Assembly: GCF_027186265.1 (NCBI RefSeq)
Contig: NZ_CP114176.1
Location: 1,240,001 to 1,304,000, forward strand
Source: Lentibacillus daqui
Lineage (GTDB): Bacteria > Bacillota > Bacilli > Bacillales > Amphibacillaceae
Direction: 5' to 3'
Length of the DNA stretch: 64,000 nt
Below are positions 26,068 through 35,196 of this stretch, piece after piece. Below the pieces are notes generated by a model, which did no database searches, had not been told where the DNA came from, and saw only the letters and a program-made list of their open reading frames with translations. The number at the start of each line of letters is the position of its first letter. Position 1 is the first letter of the stretch. A program made the position numbers and the translations under genes.

Positions 26068-26655
26068 GTGGTTACCATCGATATATTCGAGGCAATCAAG
26101 GGGAGAAGAAGTACACATAGTTTTTATCCTGACGAAGTAAATATATCGATTTTAAAAGAAATTTTTACATATGGGTCATGGGCTCCGACACACTATATGA
26201 AAGAGCCGTGGAACATAAAACTGTACCAGGCCAAGGGAAAAGAGAAATTGGTGGATGCCATTATTGCGAGTTACCAGCGGATAGGTATGCTTAAGCAAGA
26301 TAATGACCCAAAAACAGTAAAGATGATTGCATCCATGAAACAATTTTTATTGGAAATTCCTCATCATGCATTGATATACTTTACCATTAACCCGGAGCCA
26401 ATTCGTTATGAAGAGGAATACGCTTCTGTTTGTGCTTTTATTCAGAACATGCAATTGGCGGCATGGTCGTTTGGAGTGGGCATGTTATGGACCATTACGC
26501 CATATATGCATGATCCCGGATTTGCCGAGGACATTGGGTTGGATAGTGATCAAGTGAAGATTGCTGCGGTTATGCAGATTGGCTATCCAAAACAAATCTC
26601 AAGGAATAAAGGGAGGACAGCGATTGAACAAAAACTTGAAATTATTTCGGAATAA
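26068..26655 (+). CDS. Nitroreductase family protein
   Basis: FMN-dependent oxidoreductase of about 195 residues. The N-terminal IFEAIKGRRSTHSF and the glycine-poor FMN/NAD(P)H core (AAWSFGVGMLWT) identify the family; the substrate is unknown. The start is unclear: the GTG at 26068 lies inside the only purine-rich sequence (GCGGGGTGG), which would rather serve a codon near 26077, where an in-frame ATC is found. No ATG is available before residue 38. No partner gene is adjacent. Confidence 0.85.
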   Translation: MVTIDIFEAIKGRRSTHSFYPDEVNISILKEIFTYGSWAPTHYMKEPWNIKLYQAKGKEKLVDAIIASYQRIGMLKQDNDPKTVKMIASMKQFLLEIPHHALIYFTINPEPIRYEEEYASVCAFIQNMQLAAWSFGVGMLWTITPYMHDPGFAEDIGLDSDQVKIAAVMQIGYPKQISRNKGRTAIEQKLEIISE

Positions 26656-26738
26656 ATAGACCCAAATGGAATATTCCGGATAGGGCGATTATATATCGAC
26701 AAAACGTGCAGATGTATCAGCCCAGGACGATCAATAAT

Positions 26739-26775
26739 AACAACCCGCTTGACCAGATTGTCCAGGCGGGTTGTT
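26739..26775 (-). terminator. Terminator after ptsI
   Basis: Perfect 10-bp stem AACAACCCGC/GCGGGTTGTT, nine bases past the ptsI stop on the minus strand. TTATTATTG follows in that direction. It could also stop read-through from the nitroreductase. Confidence 0.8.
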
Positions 26776-26783
26776 GCTGTTTC

Positions 26784-28496
26784 CTATTCTGTTTTTTCTT
26801 TGATGAATTCCACAACTTCTTCAGCGGTTCCCATGCTAAGAATTTTTTCTTTATAGGAGGCGAGTTTTTCTTTTGATAGATGCGAAAGCTGTGTTCTGGC
26901 TGGTAGAATTGATGTAGCACTCATGCTAAACTCATCAAGACCTAACGCCAATAGAATCGGAATTGCAATTGGATCACCGGCCATTTCCCCACACATGCCA
27001 ACCCATTTATCTTCACTATGAGCAGCCTCAATTACATTGTTCACCAGGTTCAAAATTGCCGGATTGTATGGCTGATACAAATAGGAGACACGTTCGTTCA
27101 TCCGATCCGCTGCCATGGTGTATTGAATCAAATCGTTGGTTCCTACACTAAAAAAGTCTACTTCCTTAGCGAACTGTTTAGCAATGACAGCTGTTGCAGG
27201 AATTTCTACCATGATACCAATTTCAATATGATCGGAGACCTCTTTTCCTTCTTTTTTCAGGTCTTCTTTTTCATCGAGCAAGATGGCTTTTGCCTGGCGA
27301 AATTCTTCCAGCGTAGCAATCATCGGGAACATAATTTTTAAATTTCCATGGGCACTGGCACGTAATAAGGCGCGCAATTGCGTGCGGAAAACTGATTCAT
27401 TTTCCAGGCAGAAACGAATTGCACGAAAACCAAGGAATGGATTCATTTCTTTTGGTAAATCCAAATAGCTGATTTCCTTATCCCCGCCGACATCAAGTGT
27501 TCTGACTACAACCGGCTTGTCACCGAATTGCTCCAGCACTGACTTGTAAGCCTCATATTGCTCTTCTTCGGTTGGAAGTTCGGATTTCCCCATGTAAAGA
27601 AACTCGGTACGATAAAGTCCTACACCTTCTCCACCGTTTTCCAAAACTCCTGTAACATCTTGAGGTGTGCCGATATTGGCAACCAATTCGACTTGCTCCC
27701 CATCAGAAGTCATTGTAGGCTCATTTTTTAATTTTGCCCATTCTTCTTTCTGCTTAGCAAAATCTTCCTGTTTTTTTCTGTATGCTGTCAGTTCATCATC
27801 TGAAGGGTTAACAATAACTTGTCCTTTCAGACCATCAACAATTACGGTATCATTGTGGGAAACCATATTCGTGATTTCTTTTGTTCCGACAACGGCTGGA
27901 ATTTCAAGTGATCGCGCCATAATCGCGGAATGAGAGGTGCGGCCGCCAATATCTGTGGCAAACCCTTTGACAAATTTGCGATTTAATTGCGCTGTGTCGG
28001 ATGGTGTTAAATCGTGAGCAATTACAACCACTTCTTCATCTATCAAAGCGGGGTCGGGAAATGTTACACCAAGCAGATGAGCCATAACCCGTTTGGTAAC
28101 ATCCTGAATATCCGCAGCACGTTCCCGCATATATTCATTGTCCATGTTTTTAAATATCTCGATAAATGTGTTGGCTGTTTCTTCCAAAGCGGCTTCGGCC
28201 ATGACATTATCAGTGGTGATCTTGTCCTTGATCGGATTAATCAATTCAGGATCACTTAGTACAAGCAAATGGGCGGAAAAAATTTCGGCATGCTCGTCAC
28301 CAATTTCTTGTTTGGCGTGGGCTTTGATTTTTTCTAATTCTTGTTTAGATATTTCCAATGCCTGATCCAGACGTTTTATTTCTTCGTTTGGATTATCGAT
28401 TGGTTTTTTGCCAAATGATAAATCGGGAGTAACAAGTTGATAGGCTTTTGCAATGGCAATCCCATTTGCAGCAGCAATTCCATCTATAAATGACAT
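26784..28496 (-). CDS. ptsI: PTS enzyme I (phosphoenolpyruvate-protein phosphotransferase)
   Basis: First enzyme of the sugar phosphotransferase system: it takes phosphate from PEP and passes it to HPr. It has 570 residues. The phosphorylated His is in GGRTSHSAIMAR (about residue 189), the PEP-binding domain follows, and a Cys active-site region GMCGEMAGD lies near the C-terminus. ptsI normally follows ptsH in one operon; no ptsH is present here and the gene has its own promoter. The ATG at 28496 has only a weak ribosome binding site. Divergent from secG. Confidence 0.97.
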   Translation of the reverse strand: MSFIDGIAAANGIAIAKAYQLVTPDLSFGKKPIDNPNEEIKRLDQALEISKQELEKIKAHAKQEIGDEHAEIFSAHLLVLSDPELINPIKDKITTDNVMAEAALEETANTFIEIFKNMDNEYMRERAADIQDVTKRVMAHLLGVTFPDPALIDEEVVVIAHDLTPSDTAQLNRKFVKGFATDIGGRTSHSAIMARSLEIPAVVGTKEITNMVSHNDTVIVDGLKGQVIVNPSDDELTAYRKKQEDFAKQKEEWAKLKNEPTMTSDGEQVELVANIGTPQDVTGVLENGGEGVGLYRTEFLYMGKSELPTEEEQYEAYKSVLEQFGDKPVVVRTLDVGGDKEISYLDLPKEMNPFLGFRAIRFCLENESVFRTQLRALLRASAHGNLKIMFPMIATLEEFRQAKAILLDEKEDLKKEGKEVSDHIEIGIMVEIPATAVIAKQFAKEVDFFSVGTNDLIQYTMAADRMNERVSYLYQPYNPAILNLVNNVIEAAHSEDKWVGMCGEMAGDPIAIPILLALGLDEFSMSATSILPARTQLSHLSKEKLASYKEKILSMGTAEEVVEFIKEKTE

Positions 28497-28547
28497 AATG
28501 TTTACGACCAGCCTTTCTTGTAAAAAAAATGTATATAACCATCTATT

Positions 28548-28576
28548 ATTTTAACTTTTCCACAAGCCAGTTTCAA
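28548..28576 (-). promoter_or_regulatory. Promoter of ptsI
   Basis: Minus strand TTGAAA (28576-28571), 17-base spacer, TAAAAT (28553-28548), about 50 bases before the ptsI start. Confidence 0.75.
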
Positions 28577-28750
28577 GTTATAGTGCGTAATTGCGGGCAT
28601 TTTGTCGAAAACGTGACACTATCTTCCAATTCTCGGTCGCTATTTTACGTATACCGTAAATGTCTGCCTTCGCTTTCCACTTGCTATTGGAAATAAGATT
28701 ATGCTAAAGTATTATTAGGTAATTGTACGTTACAGGAGGTGCCATACGTA

Positions 28751-28984
28751 ATGTTAGGGGTCGTACACATTTTGTTAGTGATCGATGCAATCATAATGAT
28801 CGTTTTAGTTTTATTACAATCGGGTAAAAGCGAAGGCTTATCCGGTGCTATATCGGGTGGTGCGGAACAGTTATTCGGGAAACAAAAAGCCAGAGGAGCC
28901 GACCTGTTCCTGCATCGAAGTACAATTGTGACAGGAGTCATTTTCTTCGTCTTAGCTTTTTTAAGTGCATACGTATTACAATAA
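28751..28984 (+). CDS. secG: Preprotein translocase subunit SecG
   Basis: Small membrane subunit of the SecYEG channel that assists SecA-driven export. It has 77 residues and two membrane helices (about 4-24 and 55-75) flanking the conserved cytoplasmic loop LLQSGKSEGLSGAISGGAEQLFG. The ATG at 28751 follows AGGAGGTG with normal spacing; the GTG at 28739 lies within that site. First of the secG-est-rnr series, separated from est by a 306-base structured gap. Confidence 0.95.
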   Translation: MLGVVHILLVIDAIIMIVLVLLQSGKSEGLSGAISGGAEQLFGKQKARGADLFLHRSTIVTGVIFFVLAFLSAYVLQ

Positions 28985-28994
28985 AGTGAAACTT

Positions 28995-29026
28995 CATTTC
29001 GTAGAGTGATCTTCCTCTACGAAATG
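28995..29026 (+). terminator. Perfect 12-bp hairpin after secG
   Basis: CATTTCGTAGAG/CTCTACGAAATG with an 8-base loop, 11 bases after the secG stop. There is no T tail. Confidence 0.55.
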
Positions 29027-29060
29027 TTAGTTAAGCAAATCAGGAATTTACGGGATGTTT

Positions 29061-29109
29061 ATCCCCCGCCTGCTATGTTTTTGGTTTATTAATGCTAAGC
29101 GGTGGGGAT
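29061..29109 (+). other. Second inverted repeat in the secG-est gap
   Basis: ATCCCCCGC (29061-29069) can pair with GCGGTGGGGAT (29099-29109), leaving a loop of about 29 bases. It has no T tail, and a function is not evident. Confidence 0.4.
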
Positions 29110-29142
29110 TCAGAACGTTCATTCGTGATAATCAATAGTTGT

Positions 29143-29180
29143 TAACCCTACTGTAAAAAGAACAGTGGGGATTATTTTTT
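29143..29180 (+). terminator. Terminator between secG and est
   Basis: CCCTACTGT/ACAGTGGGG stem (one T-G pair), 7-base A-rich loop, ATTATTTTTT tail. It separates secG from est, so est should have its own promoter in 29180-29280. Confidence 0.85.
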
Positions 29181-29290
29181 ATTTGGGAGGAAAAATGGAA
29201 TAATGTAAACAAACAACATTTACGTCTTTTTTCCTCGAATCATGTACAATAGAATAATATGGTAAGCATTTTAAAGGAGTTTGAACACGT

Positions 29291-30037
29291 ATGAAAATAA
29301 AACAACCAGAACCGTTTACGTTTGAAGCTGGTCAACGTGCGGTATTATTATTACATGGGTTTACCGGTCATTCGGCAGATGTACGCATGTTGGGACGATT
29401 TTTAGAAGGAAAAGGCTATACCTCGCATGCGCCAATATACCGTGGTCATGGTCTCCCCCCCGAAGAAATAATAAAAGCAAATCCGGAGCAATGGTGGGAA
29501 GATGTCCAAAATGCACTTCAACATTTACGTGATCTTGGCTATGAGGAGATTGCTGTTGCCGGTCTATCACTTGGCGGGGGGTTGGGGTTGAAACTGGCCT
29601 ATTCAGAAAATATAAAAGCCATCATTCCCATGTGCGCACCGATGTTTTTTGATAATACAACCCAGTTAACTCAAGGGTATAAAACATTTGCGAAAGAATA
29701 TAAACAACTGGAAGGAAAAAGTGATGATATCATTAAGCAGGAAGTAAAAGAATTACTGGAAAATTCTACGGATCTGTTTGCACAGCTAGGATCGTTTATT
29801 ACGGAAGTGAAACATAATGTCGATACGATATATACACCAACCTTTGTCGTTCAAGCGCGAAAGGATGAAATGATTAACACGGATAGTGCCCAATTCATTT
29901 ATGACAATGTGGAAGCAGAAGATAAATATATAAAATGGTATGAGGAATCAGGTCATATTATTACGTTGGATAAGGAAAAGGATAAATTGCATCACGATAT
30001 TTATCAATTCCTCGAGTCGCTCGATTGGCAGCGATGA
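29291..30037 (+). CDS. est: Carboxylesterase (Est30-like)
   Basis: Alpha/beta-hydrolase of 248 residues that hydrolyses short-chain carboxyl esters. The oxyanion-hole strand LLLHGFTGHSADV is at about residues 18-30, the nucleophile elbow GLSLGG is near residue 95, and the catalytic His is in ESGHIITLD near 220. The physiological substrate is unknown. The secG-est-rnr order is standard in Bacillaceae. It ends about 60 bases before rnr. Confidence 0.93.
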   Translation: MKIKQPEPFTFEAGQRAVLLLHGFTGHSADVRMLGRFLEGKGYTSHAPIYRGHGLPPEEIIKANPEQWWEDVQNALQHLRDLGYEEIAVAGLSLGGGLGLKLAYSENIKAIIPMCAPMFFDNTTQLTQGYKTFAKEYKQLEGKSDDIIKQEVKELLENSTDLFAQLGSFITEVKHNVDTIYTPTFVVQARKDEMINTDSAQFIYDNVEAEDKYIKWYEESGHIITLDKEKDKLHHDIYQFLESLDWQR

Positions 30038-30098
30038 TCGTGTGTTTTTAAAAATAGGCAAACAGGTAAATAATAATGTAGGAAAGAAGGTGAAACGT

Positions 30099-32267
30099 AT
30101 GGAAGAAATAAAGCAGCGTATCCTCGATTTTTTTCATGAAAATGGGACAAGACCATTATCTGTAGAAGAAATAGAACAATCATTAGAGCTTGAGTACTCC
30201 GAGGATTTTAAGGAACTAATTAAATCACTAAATGCGTTGGAAAATGAAGGTGAACTTGTCAGAACCAGAAAAAACCGTTTTGGCTTACCGGAAAAAATGA
30301 ACTTGATCCGTGGCTGTATTCAAATGCATGCAAAGGGATTTGCTTTCTTAATCCCGGACGATGATAATCAGCGGGACATTTATATCCATTATTCTGATTT
30401 GGCATCAGCGATGAATGGTGATAAAGTTTTGGTTCGGTTGGAGAAGAAGAGTGAGGCTGGACATCGACCAGAGGGGAAAGTAATTCGTATCCTTGAGCGG
30501 GCCGTACATACGGTTGTAGGCACGTTTGAAAATAACCGGTCATTTGGCTTCGTTATAGCAGATGATAAGCGCATACCTAACGATATTTTCATTCCCAAGA
30601 ACATGACACAGGGTGCAGTGACCGGTCATAAAGTGATTGTTTATATTACAAAATATCCGGAGGGCAGGAAAAGTGCGGAAGGGGAAGTTATCCAAATTCT
30701 TGGACATAAAAATGACCCCGGAATCGATATTCTTTCCATTATCTATAAACACGGCATTAAAATAGAGTTTCCGGAAGAAGTATTATCGCAAGCTGCAGAG
30801 GCACCGGAGAGTATCAGGGAGGATGAAAAAGCGTTACGTCGCGATTTGCGTGATGAAATGATTGTGACCATTGATGGTGCTGATGCCAAAGATCTTGATG
30901 ACGCTGTTTCCGTTAAGCAATTAGACAATGGAAATTATCAACTCGGTGTCTATATTGCAGACGTCAGTTATTATGTTAAAGAAGGGACCCCTATGGATAA
31001 AGAGGCTTATGAACGGGGCAACAGTGTCTATTTGGTAGACCGGGTAATCCCGATGATTCCACACCGACTGTCCAATGGCATCTGTTCATTAAACCCAAAA
31101 GAGGACCGATTGACGTTGGGTTGTTCAATGGAAATTAATTCCAAAGGGGAAATTGTTAATCACGAAATTTTTCAAAGTGTCATTAATACAACGGAACGAA
31201 TGATCTATCGCGATGTCAACAAGATTTTGGTCGAAAAAGATGAAACGGTACGCAACCAATATGAATCACTTGTACCAATGTTTGAAAAAATGGAAGAGCT
31301 GGCGGTCATCTTAAGGAAAAAGCGGATGAGCCGGGGAGCGATTGATTTTGATTTTAAAGAGGCCCAAGTACTTGTTGATGAAAACGGCAAGCCGGAAGAT
31401 GTCGTATTACGCGAACGTTCGGTTGCTGAGCGATTAATTGAAGAATTTATGCTGGCGGCGAATGAAACCGTTGCGGAACATTTTCATTGGATGGACGTAC
31501 CATTTATCCACCGTATCCATGAAAATCCAGATGAAGGAAAATTACAAACCTTTTTCGACTTTCTTGCGGGTCTTGGTTATTCTGTAAAAGGAACTGCCAA
31601 TGACATTCATCCACGAAGTTTGCAACAAGTACTGGAGAAGGTGAAAGGCAAGCCGGAAGAGATGATTGTATCCAAGTTGATGCTGCGTTCCATGAAACAG
31701 GCGAAATATGATCCGCAGAGTATCGGTCATTTTGGTTTGGCAACAGAATTTTATACCCATTTCACCTCTCCAATTCGACGTTACCCGGATTTAATCGTAC
31801 ACCGGTTAATTCGCACGTACTTGTTGGAGAATCATTTGGATAAACCAACTCTGAAAAAATGGAAAGAACGCATGCCGGACATTGCCAAACATACATCGGC
31901 GACCGAGCGTGCTGCGGTTGATGCAGAACGTGACACAGATGATTTGAAAAAAGCAGAATATATGAATGATCGGATTGGTGAGGAATATACGGGTGTGATC
32001 AGCTCCGTAACCAATTTTGGCATGTTTGTCGAGCTGGAGAATACGGTCGAGGGACTTATTCATGTCAGTACCTTAACCGATGATTATTATCATTATGATG
32101 AACAAAATCAAGCTCTAATTGGTGAGCGAACGGCTAATATTTATCGGATTGGTGATGAAGCAGAGGTTCGAGTTACAAGTGTGAACCTTGATGAACATAC
32201 GGTTGATTTTGAAATGATTCAACCCATCCGTAAACGGCGCAAGCAAAAAAAGCATAAAAATAAATAG
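30099..32267 (+). CDS. rnr: Ribonuclease R
   Basis: Processive 3'-5' exoribonuclease that degrades structured RNA and works with tmRNA/SmpB in removing faulty mRNA. It has 722 residues: an N-terminal helix-turn-helix domain (about 1-65), two cold-shock domains (about 70-230), the RNB catalytic domain with DGADAKDLDDAV (about residue 260), and a C-terminal S1 domain (about 630-710) plus a basic tail. The ATG at 30099 follows GAAAGAAGGTG; the open frame starts at 29940 inside est, but that part is not coding. smpB is usually next but is displaced here by a metal transporter. Confidence 0.96.
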   Translation: MEEIKQRILDFFHENGTRPLSVEEIEQSLELEYSEDFKELIKSLNALENEGELVRTRKNRFGLPEKMNLIRGCIQMHAKGFAFLIPDDDNQRDIYIHYSDLASAMNGDKVLVRLEKKSEAGHRPEGKVIRILERAVHTVVGTFENNRSFGFVIADDKRIPNDIFIPKNMTQGAVTGHKVIVYITKYPEGRKSAEGEVIQILGHKNDPGIDILSIIYKHGIKIEFPEEVLSQAAEAPESIREDEKALRRDLRDEMIVTIDGADAKDLDDAVSVKQLDNGNYQLGVYIADVSYYVKEGTPMDKEAYERGNSVYLVDRVIPMIPHRLSNGICSLNPKEDRLTLGCSMEINSKGEIVNHEIFQSVINTTERMIYRDVNKILVEKDETVRNQYESLVPMFEKMEELAVILRKKRMSRGAIDFDFKEAQVLVDENGKPEDVVLRERSVAERLIEEFMLAANETVAEHFHWMDVPFIHRIHENPDEGKLQTFFDFLAGLGYSVKGTANDIHPRSLQQVLEKVKGKPEEMIVSKLMLRSMKQAKYDPQSIGHFGLATEFYTHFTSPIRRYPDLIVHRLIRTYLLENHLDKPTLKKWKERMPDIAKHTSATERAAVDAERDTDDLKKAEYMNDRIGEEYTGVISSVTNFGMFVELENTVEGLIHVSTLTDDYYHYDEQNQALIGERTANIYRIGDEAEVRVTSVNLDEHTVDFEMIQPIRKRRKQKKHKNK

Positions 32268-32282
32268 GTTGTTAAAGAATTG

Positions 32283-32322
32283 TTCAAAAGGGTATCTAAA
32301 ATAACGGATACCCTTTTTTGAA
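32283..32322 (+). terminator. Terminator after rnr
   Basis: TTCAAAAGGGTATC pairs with GATACCCTTTTTTGAA, a stem of about 14 bp with T6 inside the right arm. Can act in both directions. Confidence 0.9.
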
Positions 32323-32379
32323 CCGAAAACAGTAGAGATGCATATTTTAAAGTAAAGTTGCATGGGGGCAATTTAATTG

Positions 32380-32408
32380 TTGACAACTAATTAAATGTCA
32401 TTTATACT
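32380..32408 (+). promoter_or_regulatory. Promoter of the manganese transporter operon
   Basis: TTGACA (32380-32385), 17-base spacer, TATACT (32403-32408): near-consensus sigma-A. The -35 is inside GTTGACAAC, itself a small palindrome flanked by AATT, which could be a repressor site. It does not match the usual MntR box closely. Confidence 0.7.
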
Positions 32409-32504
32409 ACACAATATAACAAATTCAATTAAAATGCATGTACACAAAATGATGATAAAAATGAGAAAAAGACAGGAGAATAATAAAGAAAAGAAGGGAC
32501 GAGA

Positions 32505-33248
32505 ATGGAAAATTCAATTACGGTCAAGCAGTTGAATGTATCCTATAATGGTATACCGGCCATTACAAATATATCTTTTCATATGAGCGGAGGAAAGCTT
32601 GCAGGCATCATTGGACCCAATGGTGCAGGAAAGTCCACTTTGATGAAGGCAATCCTGGGCTTAATACCAAAAGATAAGGGTGAAGTATCGTTTGCCGGTA
32701 AATCGATTAAGGAAGTCCGGAAAAAGATTGCCTATGTTCCGCAGCGAAATGATATCGATTGGGATTTCCCGATTACAGTCCTTGATACGGTTGTACTTGG
32801 TACTTATCCCAAACTCGGTATATTTCATCGCCCAAAAAAGCAGGATAAAGAATGGGCTTACGAATGTTTACAACAAGTCGGCATGGAGGACTTTGCTAAA
32901 AAACAAATTGGTGAATTGTCGGGCGGTCAGCAGCAACGTATCTTTTTGGCAAGGGCGCTCGCGCAACAGGCATCCTACTTTTTCCTGGATGAACCATTTG
33001 TTGGTATCGATATTTCGAGTGAAAAAACAATTATTGCCATTTTAAAACGACTTCGTGATGAGGGGAAAACTGTATTTGTCGTTCACCATGATTTAACGAA
33101 GGTTGACGACTACTTTGATGATTTATTATTAATTAATCAGGAATTAGTTCAGTACGGATCGGTTCAGACGGTGACACAACCCGAGTTAATGTCCAAGGCA
33201 TATCGAACCAACTTTTCAACGTTGAATAAGTTGGGGGTTGGTGTCTAA
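32505..33248 (+). CDS. mntA: Manganese ABC transporter, ATP-binding protein
   Basis: A 247-residue ATPase of the metal-uptake A-1 ABC family. It has Walker A GPNGAGKST (about residues 37-45), signature LSGGQQQR (about 142), Walker B FFLDEPFVGID and switch His in VVHHD. The naming follows the Staphylococcus aureus order mntA (ATPase), mntB (permease), mntC (binding protein). It overlaps mntB by one base (TAATG). The leader from the promoter is about 90 bases. Confidence 0.9.
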   Translation: MENSITVKQLNVSYNGIPAITNISFHMSGGKLAGIIGPNGAGKSTLMKAILGLIPKDKGEVSFAGKSIKEVRKKIAYVPQRNDIDWDFPITVLDTVVLGTYPKLGIFHRPKKQDKEWAYECLQQVGMEDFAKKQIGELSGGQQQRIFLARALAQQASYFFLDEPFVGIDISSEKTIIAILKRLRDEGKTVFVVHHDLTKVDDYFDDLLLINQELVQYGSVQTVTQPELMSKAYRTNFSTLNKLGVGV

Positions 33249-34105
33249 TGGAATTTATCTCGGATATAATGAACTATGGTTTCCTGCAAAAAGCATTATT
33301 TACTTCGATCATGGTCGGCGTGATATGTGGCGTGATTGGCTGTTTTATCGTTTTGCGGGGCATGGCACTAATGGGTGACGCCATCTCCCATGCGGTTCTT
33401 CCAGGTGTAGCAATTTCTTATATGCTGGGGATTAATTATTTTTACGGCGCTGTTCTGTTTGGTATATTAACCGCACTTGGAATTGGTGTTGTCAGCCAAA
33501 ATAGCCGAATCAAAAATGACTCATCGATCGGGATTGTATTTTCTGCATTTCTTGCGTTAGGGGTTATCTTGATTTCCAAAGCGCAAAGTGCCACTGATTT
33601 AACACAAATCCTGTTCGGGAACGTGTTATCGGTCAAATCATCTGATATGTGGATGACGCTTATTGTTGGCGGTATTGTATTACTTGTTGTCATCCTGTTT
33701 TATAAAGAACTTTTAATTAGCAGTTTTGATCCAACCATGTCGGCTGCCTATGGTTTACCAATTCGCGTTATTCATTATACGATCATGATTTTACTGACCA
33801 TGGTCACGGTAGCCTCTCTACAAACGGTTGGGGTTATTTTGGTTGTTGCAATGCTGATCACACCTGCATCAACGGCTTATTTGTTAACAAACCGACTATC
33901 AACCATGATCGTTTTGTCATCACTATTTGGCGCTGTTTCTGCCATGGTTGGTCTGTACTTTAGTTTTGTTTATAACTTGAGCTCTGGAGCGGTAATCGTA
34001 CTTGTCACGACATTGCTCTTTATCCTTGCCTTCATCTTTGCTCCTAAGCAAGGGATACTATGGCGATTTATTCGAACGCATAAAAATAGAACGGCAGCTG
34101 AATAG
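33248..34105 (+). CDS. mntB: Manganese ABC transporter, permease
   Basis: A 285-residue polytopic membrane protein of the ABC-3 (TroC/ZnuB/MntB) family with eight or nine predicted helices. The conserved GDAISHAVLPGVA segment near residue 42-54 is a family landmark and GLPIRVIHY is a further conserved cytoplasmic stretch. It forms the channel energised by MntA. The start codon overlaps the mntA stop. It is followed 33 bases later by the binding protein gene. Confidence 0.9.
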   Translation: MEFISDIMNYGFLQKALFTSIMVGVICGVIGCFIVLRGMALMGDAISHAVLPGVAISYMLGINYFYGAVLFGILTALGIGVVSQNSRIKNDSSIGIVFSAFLALGVILISKAQSATDLTQILFGNVLSVKSSDMWMTLIVGGIVLLVVILFYKELLISSFDPTMSAAYGLPIRVIHYTIMILLTMVTVASLQTVGVILVVAMLITPASTAYLLTNRLSTMIVLSSLFGAVSAMVGLYFSFVYNLSSGAVIVLVTTLLFILAFIFAPKQGILWRFIRTHKNRTAAE

Positions 34106-34138
34106 GTTTAATGCCGCTAAAGAGAGGTGAGAAAAGGC

Positions 34139-35077
34139 ATGATGAAAAAATTGGGTAAAATGATAGTTGTTTTTCTCGGGACTATCTTCATATTAGCTGC
34201 ATGTGGCACAAATTCCTCCGGGAAAGATAATTCGGACGGAAAAATCCAGGTCGTTACCACATTTACGATCTTGGAGGACATGGTCAATGAGATAGGCGGA
34301 GACCAGGTTGAAGTTTATAACCTTGTCCCGATTGGAACGGATCCACACGAGTATGAACCACTTCCGGAAGACATTAAAAAAGCATCCGATGCTGATGCCT
34401 TATTTTATAATGGGCTGAATTTGGAAGGCGGTAAACACGGGTGGTTCTTTAAATTAACCGACTCTGTTGAACAAGACGAGAACCGCATTTTTAAATTAAC
34501 AGATGGTGTCGAACCAATGTATTTAACAGGTGAAAAGGGAAAAGAAGAGGAAATCAACCCTCACGCCTTTGCGAACCCGAACGTTGGCATTAAAATGACC
34601 GAAAATGCCCGTGACGCATTAATTAAGGTGGATCCCGAACATAAAGCGGAATACGAAAAAAATGCGGATGCTTATTTAGATAAGCTAAAAGAAATTGATC
34701 AGGAATACCAGGATAAAATTGCAGATATTCCTGAAGAAGATCGTGTGCTGGTAACCAGTGAACGTGCCTTTCAATATTTGGCCGATCAATATGGTCTGAA
34801 AGAAGGTTATATCTGGGCGATTGATACAGAAGAAAATGGTACACCAGAACAAATTAAATCGTTAATCCATTTTGTCAAGGAAAACGATGTACCCGGATTA
34901 TTTGTTGAATCTAATGTGGACACCCGGCCGATGGAGACTGTTTCTAAAGAGACCGGGGTGGAGATTGCCGGAACACTTTATTCTGATGAAATAGGAAAAC
35001 CGGGTGAAGAAGGAGATACGTATCTTTCTTACTTGGAATATAACATTAATGAAATACACGATGTATTAGCAAAGTAA
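34139..35077 (+). CDS. mntC: Manganese-binding lipoprotein
   Basis: Cluster A-I extracellular metal-binding lipoprotein of 312 residues. It has a signal peptide with lipobox LAAC (Cys about residue 22). The four metal ligands of MntC-type proteins are visible: His in GTDPHEYE, His in NPHAFANP, Glu in VTSERAFQ, and Asp in LYSDEIG. The His-rich loop of zinc-specific ZnuA proteins is absent, and the overall sequence resembles S. aureus MntC, favouring Mn. ATG at 34139 follows GAGAGGTGAG; the ATG at 34142 is equally possible. Confidence 0.9.
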   Translation: MMKKLGKMIVVFLGTIFILAACGTNSSGKDNSDGKIQVVTTFTILEDMVNEIGGDQVEVYNLVPIGTDPHEYEPLPEDIKKASDADALFYNGLNLEGGKHGWFFKLTDSVEQDENRIFKLTDGVEPMYLTGEKGKEEEINPHAFANPNVGIKMTENARDALIKVDPEHKAEYEKNADAYLDKLKEIDQEYQDKIADIPEEDRVLVTSERAFQYLADQYGLKEGYIWAIDTEENGTPEQIKSLIHFVKENDVPGLFVESNVDTRPMETVSKETGVEIAGTLYSDEIGKPGEEGDTYLSYLEYNINEIHDVLAK

Positions 35078-35087
35078 TGATTGTAAG

Positions 35088-35133
35088 GGGCATGGTTTTT
35101 CGCACATGAAGAGAAATCATGTCCATTTATTTT
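35088..35133 (+). terminator. Terminator after mntC
   Basis: GGGCATGGTTT pairs with AAATCATGTCC (two G-U pairs), followed by ATTTATTTTA. Moderate strength. Confidence 0.55.
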
Positions 35134-35196
35134 AGTTGGAATTATACTATTTTTTTGCTAAAATAAGGCACATGTAAATAGTAGGAGGATACCGGT

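Noticed and set aside
28588..28625. cre-like sequence (TGTCGAAAACGTGACA) between ptsI and secG
   Set aside because: Spacing of the TG, CG and CA elements does not fit the cre consensus.
29940..30098. N-terminal extension of rnr to 29940
   Set aside because: It lies inside est in another frame. The ATG at 30099 has a proper ribosome binding site and gives the standard RNase R N-terminus.
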